From a bacterium (GTDB lineage Bacteria > Myxococcota_A > Polyangia > Nannocystales > Nannocystaceae), in the NCBI GenBank assembly GCA_024742475.1, contig JANSYI010000016.1, forward strand, positions 124,001-188,000: 64,000 nucleotides of DNA, read 5' to 3'. Below, piece after piece: positions 58,264 to 64,000 of this stretch (position 1 is its first letter; the number at the start of each line of letters is the position of its first letter). A program made the position numbers and the translations under genes. The notes beneath the pieces are model-generated. The model saw only the letters and a program-made list of their open reading frames with translations, was not told where the DNA came from and did no database searches.

Positions 58264-59721
58264 ATGAGTCCCCAACCGAACCACTACGACGTCGTGATCA
58301 TCGGTGCCGGCCTCGCGGGCTGCGCCACCGCCCGCGCGCTGCGTGACGCCGACCCGACCGGCACGCGCCGCATCCTGCTCGTCGACAAGTGCACCGACGT
58401 GCACCCGCAGTTCTCCGGTGAGTTCATTCACCCTCGAGGCGCGGAGATCCTCGACAAGCTCGGGTTCTACGCGCCCCTCGTCCAGGCCGGGGCGGTCGAT
58501 GTCGACGGCTTCCTCGCCTTCGAACACGCCGACGCCCAGCCGGTCGAGCTCGACTACGCCGACGTGCCCAACCGGCGACCCCGCGGTTTGGCCGTGCACC
58601 ACAAGACGCTCGTGCGGACCCTCCGCGGCGAGCTGCGCCGGGCTGGCGACGTGGAGCTGCGCGAGGGCTGGTCGCTCATCGAGCTCGTTCGCAGCGACAG
58701 CGGCAGCATCTGCGGCGTCGTGCTCTCCGGGCCCGACAAGACCCGCCACACGCTGACGTGCGACCTCGTCGTCGGCGCGGATGGCAAGAACAGCAGCGTC
58801 CGCAAGCTCGCCGGCATCAGCGACGAAGGCCGCGAGACGATCGGGTTCACCGCCGGCGTCTCGGTCACCGACGCGACGCTCACGCGCGACACCTACGCCC
58901 ACGTCATGCTCGGTGCGTGGGGCCCCGTGCTCGCCTACCCCATCCAGAACGAAGCCGACGGCACGGTGACGACCCGCGTCACGCTGGACCTCCCCAAGGA
59001 GCTCCCCGCCAAGGGCGCCGCCCTCAAGGATCACCTGCTCGAGGCGTACGTGCCATTCCTCCCGGCTCCGCTCTCCACGCAGGTGGCCGAGGCGATCCGT
59101 CGTCACCCCGGCAACCTCTACATGGCGCCCACGGTCGACCTGCCTGCGCCCGCCGCGATTCAGCCGGGCCTCGCGCTGGTGGGGGACGCCGGCGGATGCT
59201 CCCACCCGATCACCGCGAGCGGGATGACCATGGGGCTGCGTGACGCCGAGACCCTCGGAGAAGAGGCGAGACGGCGCGCCGCGGCCCCCCGCGGGGAACC
59301 CTGGCTCGACGGAGCCGCCCTCCGCCGATACCGCACGCAGCATGATCGCTACGTCCCCACCCGCCAAGCGCTCGCCAGCGCAATCTACGAGGCATTTCGC
59401 GGCGAACGCGAAGGGTCGAGGGCGATTCGCCGGGCCCTGTTCGAGTATTGGGGCAGCGGACGCTCCGCCCGGAGCCGATCGATGGCGCTGCTGTCGTGCA
59501 GCGAGGGGCGCCCGTCCGTGTTCCTCGCCGAGTATTTCAAGACCGCTCGACATGCGCTCAGCTCCAGCCTGGTCCCCCAGCACGCCCGGCGCTTCCCGGT
59601 CGCCGACCGTGTCCGCCGCGCCCGCGGTGCCGCCGCGCTCGCAAAAGACAAGCTGGGGCTCGTTGCCGCGGTGATGTGGGCCCAAGTTCGCCCCAGCTGG
59701 ATGCCGCATGCGTCCCGCTAG
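58264..59721 (+). CDS. Squalene monooxygenase-like FAD-dependent enzyme
   Basis: A 485-residue flavoprotein starting at the ATG at 58264, 4 bp after the cyclase gene. The FAD Rossmann motif VVIIGAGLAGCATAR lies at 10-24, and GEFIHPRGAEILDKLG (52-67) resembles the GELLQPGG segment of squalene epoxidases. VGDAGGCSHPITASGMTMGL (G307-D308, H314-P315) resembles the GDAxNMRHPLTGGGMTVAL motif of those enzymes. Such enzymes add oxygen to squalene or a polyene using NADPH/O2. The C-terminal 140 residues are helical and Arg-rich, perhaps membrane-associating. A geranylgeranyl-reductase-type role cannot be excluded. Confidence 0.82.
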   Translation: MSPQPNHYDVVIIGAGLAGCATARALRDADPTGTRRILLVDKCTDVHPQFSGEFIHPRGAEILDKLGFYAPLVQAGAVDVDGFLAFEHADAQPVELDYADVPNRRPRGLAVHHKTLVRTLRGELRRAGDVELREGWSLIELVRSDSGSICGVVLSGPDKTRHTLTCDLVVGADGKNSSVRKLAGISDEGRETIGFTAGVSVTDATLTRDTYAHVMLGAWGPVLAYPIQNEADGTVTTRVTLDLPKELPAKGAALKDHLLEAYVPFLPAPLSTQVAEAIRRHPGNLYMAPTVDLPAPAAIQPGLALVGDAGGCSHPITASGMTMGLRDAETLGEEARRRAAAPRGEPWLDGAALRRYRTQHDRYVPTRQALASAIYEAFRGEREGSRAIRRALFEYWGSGRSARSRSMALLSCSEGRPSVFLAEYFKTARHALSSSLVPQHARRFPVADRVRRARGAAALAKDKLGLVAAVMWAQVRPSWMPHASR

Positions 59722-59767
59722 CGGGCCGGATTGACAAAGGTTTTCGCCGAGACCTACGCTGAAAGCA

Positions 59768-60874
59768 ATGGGAGCCCGAGTGCTGGTCGTCGACGACGAC
59801 CCTTGGATTCTCCGCATGGTCACCGCCACGCTTCAAAAGCGTGACTACGTGGTGGACACGGCGCGAGAAGGTCGGCAAGCGCTCGAGCGTGCGACGGCCA
59901 ATCCGCCGGACGTGATCATCTCCGACGTGATGATGCCGGTGATGGACGGGTGGACGTTCGTGGAGCAGCTGCGCCGCGACCCACGACTGTCGACGATTCC
60001 GGTCATCTTCCTCACCGCGCTGGGCAAGGACGAGGCTCGCATCGCAGAGCTCGGGCTCAGCCCGGACGACTTCCTCGCGAAGCCCTTCCGATTCGATGCG
60101 CTCGAGAAGCGCGTGGCGGTCGCGCTGTCGAGCCGCACCGCGCCCGCGGCCACGTCCGTACCAACACCGGCACCTGTCGGCTACGGACACCATGATCCCT
60201 TCGCCCAACAACAACAGCAGCAGCAACAGCAGCAGCAGCCGCAGTCTCAGCGACGCTACCCGACCCCTCCGCCGGGCACGTTCCGGTCACCGGGTGTCTA
60301 CGGCGTGAGCAACCCGTCCGCCGCTCCGGCCACGCCCCAGCACCCGGCCCCACCGGCGGCCGCGCCTGCGCCTGCCAACCCCGCGCACCACGCCCCCCCG
60401 CCCTCCACGGGGTTCGCCCCCGAGTTCCCGCAGCGCGACGCCGGTCATCGAGCCCCCGAGCCCGAGCCGCTGCGCGAGCCCCCCAAGACCTCCGAACTCA
60501 GCGCCGTCACCGAAGACCGTCGGCCCCGCCGGACCACCGCGCTCAACGGCCGGCTCGAGCAGCTGCAGCTCTCCAGCCTCCTGGTGATGATGGAGATGGA
60601 GCGCAAGGACGGCCTGCTCTCCCTCAAGGACAGCGTCACCGGCACCGTCGGACGCATCTTCCTGCGCAAGGGTCAGGTCATCTCGGCAAAGCTGGGGGAG
60701 TCGAACCTCGCGGGCAAGGAGTCCGTCTACGAGATGCTCAGCTGGAAGGCGGGCACCTTCAGCTTCAACGCGATGGAGGTCGAGATGGACGACGAGATCA
60801 AGAGCTCCACGACGCACCTCCTGATGGAAGGCGCGCGATTGATCGACGAGGCCAATCGCGACGACAGCATCTGA
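59768..60874 (+). CDS. Response regulator with C-terminal DUF4388 (PATAN-type) domain
   Basis: A 368-residue protein. The receiver domain spans 1-120 with phosphoacceptor D53 (DVIISDVMMPVMDGW), acidic D10-D11 and conserved Lys in FLAKPFR. A Pro/Gln/Ala-rich linker follows, with 11 consecutive Gln. The C-terminal DUF4388 domain lies about 255-360 (LEQLQLSSLLVMMEMERKDG and later RIFLRKGQVISAKLG). Such proteins relay signals in motility and development of delta-proteobacteria. No partner kinase is adjacent. Confidence 0.9.
   Translation: MGARVLVVDDDPWILRMVTATLQKRDYVVDTAREGRQALERATANPPDVIISDVMMPVMDGWTFVEQLRRDPRLSTIPVIFLTALGKDEARIAELGLSPDDFLAKPFRFDALEKRVAVALSSRTAPAATSVPTPAPVGYGHHDPFAQQQQQQQQQQQPQSQRRYPTPPPGTFRSPGVYGVSNPSAAPATPQHPAPPAAAPAPANPAHHAPPPSTGFAPEFPQRDAGHRAPEPEPLREPPKTSELSAVTEDRRPRRTTALNGRLEQLQLSSLLVMMEMERKDGLLSLKDSVTGTVGRIFLRKGQVISAKLGESNLAGKESVYEMLSWKAGTFSFNAMEVEMDDEIKSSTTHLLMEGARLIDEANRDDSI
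60206..60238. repeat. Glutamine codon repeat (CAA/CAG)
   Basis: Eleven CAA/CAG codons in a row encode poly-Gln in the linker of the response regulator. Confidence 0.9.
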
Positions 60875-60878
60875 GCGG

Positions 60879-61391
60879 GTGGCCGACGTGAGCACCACCC
60901 CAAGCGACGAGCTCGACGCCAACGTTGCAGCCCGGAACGCGCCCACCGAGGGCGCTGACGACGAGCTGCTCGCCGACATTCCCCCCGACGACGCAAGCGA
61001 GGGAGCGTTCGCCGGGTACGTCCGGTCCCGCCGGGTGCGGTGGTTCGTGGGCGGGACGCTGGCGCTGGGCGTCATCGCGGCCCTGTGGGGAGGCAGCTGG
61101 TACGAGGACTACCTGCGCAAGAAAGCGCGCCGCGGCATGAAGCCCGAGTACGCCGATCCCCCCGCCGCGGTGTCCGCCGAGGACCGCGTCATGCATTGGG
61201 ACAGCGGTGCGGCCCGTCTGGGCCTCTCCAAGGATCCGCCGGGCGTGAACCTGATCGTCCTTCCCGACCGCGAGCTTCGACTCGCCGAGGGCTACGAGAG
61301 CGCCCAGATCAGCGTTCGGGTCGAAGACGGGCGGACCGTGAAGCTGCGGGTGCTCACCGGCCGCATCGACGTCACCCGGACGGACAAGTGA
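60879..61391 (+). CDS. Membrane-anchored protein, unknown
   Basis: A 170-residue protein from a GTG at 60879, 4 bp after the response regulator gene. Cytoplasmic acidic N-terminus (about 1-50), one transmembrane helix (about 54-74), and a soluble C-terminal part with a beta pattern (GVNLIVLPDRELRLAEGYE, SVRVEDGRTVKLRVLTG). No family is recognised. It overlaps the converging RluA gene by 20 bp. It may be a signalling partner of the response regulator. Confidence 0.65.
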   Translation: MADVSTTPSDELDANVAARNAPTEGADDELLADIPPDDASEGAFAGYVRSRRVRWFVGGTLALGVIAALWGGSWYEDYLRKKARRGMKPEYADPPAAVSAEDRVMHWDSGAARLGLSKDPPGVNLIVLPDRELRLAEGYESAQISVRVEDGRTVKLRVLTGRIDVTRTDK

Positions 61392-62412
61392 TCACCTCGG
61401 CCAGCAGCGGCGGCCACGGCGACTCGAACCGCATGCGGCGCCCGCCCACGGGGTGCGGCAACTCGAGCACGTGGGCATGCAAGGCTTGACGGGGCAAGCC
61501 GACCGCCTCGGAGACCTCCTGCATGGTCATGAGCCCGTCCGCCATGTCGCGGAAGAGGTGTTCGTCGACGCCGTAGAGCTTGTCGCCGAGCAGGGGCCTG
61601 CCCTCGAGCGCCAGGTGGATCCGGATCTGGTGCTGGCGACCCGTGTGCGGGATGGCGCGCACGAGGGTGATCGGCTCGCCACGGAAGCTCGACGTCGCGA
61701 GCGGCTCCACGTCCGTGCGCGCAGGAGCCCCGCCGTCCTCCACCGCGACCGCGCCCATCTTGATGCTGATGGTCGACTGAGGATCGAAGCCGAGCGGAGT
61801 CTCGATCGACAGCGGCGCCTCGAGCAGCCCGCGCGTGATCGCGAGGTATTCCTTGTGCACGTCCCGTCGCGCGAACGATCGCTTGAGCACGCCCGCGGGC
61901 GATGGAGGCTGGCGCCGGGACTTGACCGCCGCGCCGCGGGCGAGCGCCAAGACCCCCGAAGTCTCGCGGTCGATCCGGTGCGCCATCTGCCAGCCGTGCT
62001 CTGCACCCTCCCGCGTTCGCATCAACGCGGTCAGCGTGTTTCGGTGGTAGCGGGCGGTGGGATGCACGGGGAGCCCCGACGGCTTGTCGATGATCATCAG
62101 GACCTCGTCCCGATAGATCTCCTCGTAGTGCATTGGGACGGCGGGCTCGTCCGGCGCCGGTCGTCGAAGGATGAGCACGTCGCCGGCACGAACGCGCGCC
62201 GAGGCCCGACGAATGCTCGCCCCGCCCTCGAACCGCAGCGCTCCGGTGCCGATGATCGACTGGATCCGGGTCCGCGAGAGGCGCGTGATCCGGGCCTGGA
62301 GGAAGCGATCGACGCGATAGCCGTGCAGCGCCTCTTCCACCTCGAACCGGATTTCGATCCAGTCGAGCTCGGCAGCCTCGCCTGCCGCTTTGGGGTATAG
62401 TGTAGGCTCCAT
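61372..62412 (-). CDS. RluA-family pseudouridine synthase
   Basis: A 346-residue enzyme converting uridine to pseudouridine in rRNA or tRNA. N-terminal S4-like RNA-binding domain (about 25-90, YRVDRFLQARITRLSRTRIQ), catalytic motif HRIDRETSGVLALAR with D148, and a conserved RIHLALEGRPLLGDKLYG region near 265. The start used is the ATG at 62412, which shares bases with the ATG of the divergent gene at 62411; a start further in, at a GTG near residue 25, would leave the S4 domain nearly intact. RNA target unknown. Confidence 0.9.
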   Translation of the reverse strand: MEPTLYPKAAGEAAELDWIEIRFEVEEALHGYRVDRFLQARITRLSRTRIQSIIGTGALRFEGGASIRRASARVRAGDVLILRRPAPDEPAVPMHYEEIYRDEVLMIIDKPSGLPVHPTARYHRNTLTALMRTREGAEHGWQMAHRIDRETSGVLALARGAAVKSRRQPPSPAGVLKRSFARRDVHKEYLAITRGLLEAPLSIETPLGFDPQSTISIKMGAVAVEDGGAPARTDVEPLATSSFRGEPITLVRAIPHTGRQHQIRIHLALEGRPLLGDKLYGVDEHLFRDMADGLMTMQEVSEAVGLPRQALHAHVLELPHPVGGRRMRFESPWPPLLAEVITCPSG

Positions 62413-63043
62413 GAGCACCAAAGCCGGTAAAGAGAACAATCCTAACGGTTCCGGCCCCGGGGAAGAAAACAGCGAAGGCGGTCTCGTTCCGGCGATTCTA
62501 GCCGGCGCAGGCATCCTCGCGGTGGTCGGTTTGCTGGTCTTCTGGCCGTCGGGCGACGACGACGCGAAGAGCGCAAAGCAGGAGGACGGCAAGTCGGCCA
62601 GCGCCAAGGCGAATCGACGTGGCCGAGGCAAGGGCGGCGAAGGCGCTGCTCGCGGCGGCGGTGGTGTGGCAGCGCGCGCGGTCGACGACGCGACCCCCGG
62701 CGCCTCGATCAAGGGCAAGGTCAACCCCGCGCTGCTGCCCAAGAAGGTCGGCATGGCCCCGGGCATTCCGGAGGAGGAGCCGCCGCCGAAGTTCGACAAC
62801 GTCGAGGACGAGATCGCTTGGTACGAGAAGAAGCTCGAGAAGGCGAACACGCAGCTGCAGGCGCGCGAGCGAAACGTCGAGCGCCTGCTCAAGGTCAAGC
62901 AGAAGGCCGAAGACAGCCCCGATCCCACCGCGGCGCTCGCCCGGTACGAGAAGAGCAAGCGGGTCGTCGAGCAGAACCTCGAGAAGGCCAAGGCAAAGGT
63001 GGCCGACATCGAGACGAAGCTCGCCGAGCTCCGCGGCGAGTAG
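62411..63043 (+). CDS. Membrane-anchored coiled-coil protein
   Basis: A 210-residue protein starting at the ATG at 62411 with a polar N-terminus, one transmembrane helix (about 25-46, LVPAILAGAGILAVVGLLVF), a Lys/Gly/Arg/Ala-rich basic linker (about 50-95), and a long coiled coil (about 127-208, EDEIAWYEKKLEKANTQLQA onward). The coil is rich in Lys and Glu. No family is recognised. It is divergent from the RluA gene with overlapping start codons, so transcription must begin inside the neighbour. Confidence 0.7.
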   Translation: MSTKAGKENNPNGSGPGEENSEGGLVPAILAGAGILAVVGLLVFWPSGDDDAKSAKQEDGKSASAKANRRGRGKGGEGAARGGGGVAARAVDDATPGASIKGKVNPALLPKKVGMAPGIPEEEPPPKFDNVEDEIAWYEKKLEKANTQLQARERNVERLLKVKQKAEDSPDPTAALARYEKSKRVVEQNLEKAKAKVADIETKLAELRGE

Positions 63044-63104
63044 TTGCAGCGGGCCGGCGCCCTGCCCCCTGGCGCTCGCGCGAGCGGGCAGGCAGGGTGC
63101 AGGC

Positions 63105-64000
<896 letters not shown>

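Noticed and set aside
57844-59829. Long minus-strand ORF (661 codons)
   Set aside because: Antisense to the cyclase and epoxidase-like genes.
63055-63096. GC-rich hairpin after the coiled-coil gene as a terminator
   Set aside because: Arms pair but there is no T-run on either side, so it is not called.

Overview
The window looks like chromosomal DNA of a GC-rich Gram-negative myxobacterium (Myxococcota), most likely of the Nannocystis/Plesiocystis/Enhygromyxa lineage. The evidence is cumulative: Hanks-type Ser/Thr kinases fused to TPR domains, many Cys-anchored lipoproteins with Thr/Ser/Asp/Gly-rich linkers, Myxococcus-type Cys-rich repeats, two proteins with MYXO-CTERM-like tails, and a MerR-controlled isc operon. 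The genus is an inference. No tRNA, rRNA, CRISPR array, insertion sequence or prophage was recognised. Coding density is high, and many start and stop codons overlap.

Layout. 0-14.5 kb: a cut-off RNase D, a Sel1 lipoprotein, a kinase-TPR protein converging on a DUF2330 MYXO-CTERM protein, then a minus-strand run (TPR protein, panC, EamA transporter, DUF819 transporter). A plus-strand block follows with a lipoprotein and a cysteine-less thioredoxin-like protein, then a P460-like haem lipoprotein divergent from rsmB. 14.5-17.6 kb: Ca/Na exchanger, rpe and the scoA-scoB CoA-transferase. 17.6-24.9 kb: the most unusual region. A short gene for a peptide ending in Cys faces, across a strong bidirectional terminator, a minus-strand block with a eukaryote-like isoprenylcysteine methyltransferase (ICMT), an Lgt-like diacylglyceryl transferase, a DegP-like protease, an ECF sigma factor, an unknown protein and a frameshifted kinase-TPR gene. 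25-35 kb: a CAP-domain lipoprotein, sixA, ppx, a Sel1 lipoprotein, an M28 peptidase, an AtoE-type carrier, a thioesterase, an enoyl-CoA hydratase and a duplicated DsbA/HCCA-isomerase protein. 35.4-41.1 kb: a complete Fe-S assembly operon (merR-iscS-iscU-iscA-hscB-hscA-fdx, minus strand) with two palindromes upstream. 41-56 kb: lipoproteins, a Spo0M-like protein, a second MYXO-CTERM protein, a HEAT-repeat protein, carB, greA and two paired membrane proteins. 56-60 kb: a divergent triterpene cyclase next to a squalene-epoxidase-like flavoprotein. 60-64 kb: a response regulator with DUF4388, a membrane protein, an RluA pseudouridine synthase, a coiled-coil membrane protein and a cut-off CocE/X-Pro peptidase-type hydrolase.

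The best candidate for an undescribed system is at 17.65-19.22 kb. The Lgt-like enzyme could place a lipid on a cysteine thiol. The ICMT-like enzyme, which matches eukaryotic ICMT over most of its length, could methylate the carboxylate of a lipidated C-terminal cysteine. The facing small gene encodes a 28- or 42-residue product ending in Cys. Together they suggest a bacterial route to C-terminally lipidated, carboxymethylated peptides or proteins. MYXO-CTERM proteins, trimmed at their conserved Cys, are an alternative substrate pool. This is inference from gene content. The second candidate is the cyclase/epoxidase pair at 56.3-59.7 kb, whose catalytic motif reads DVDAT rather than DxDDT.
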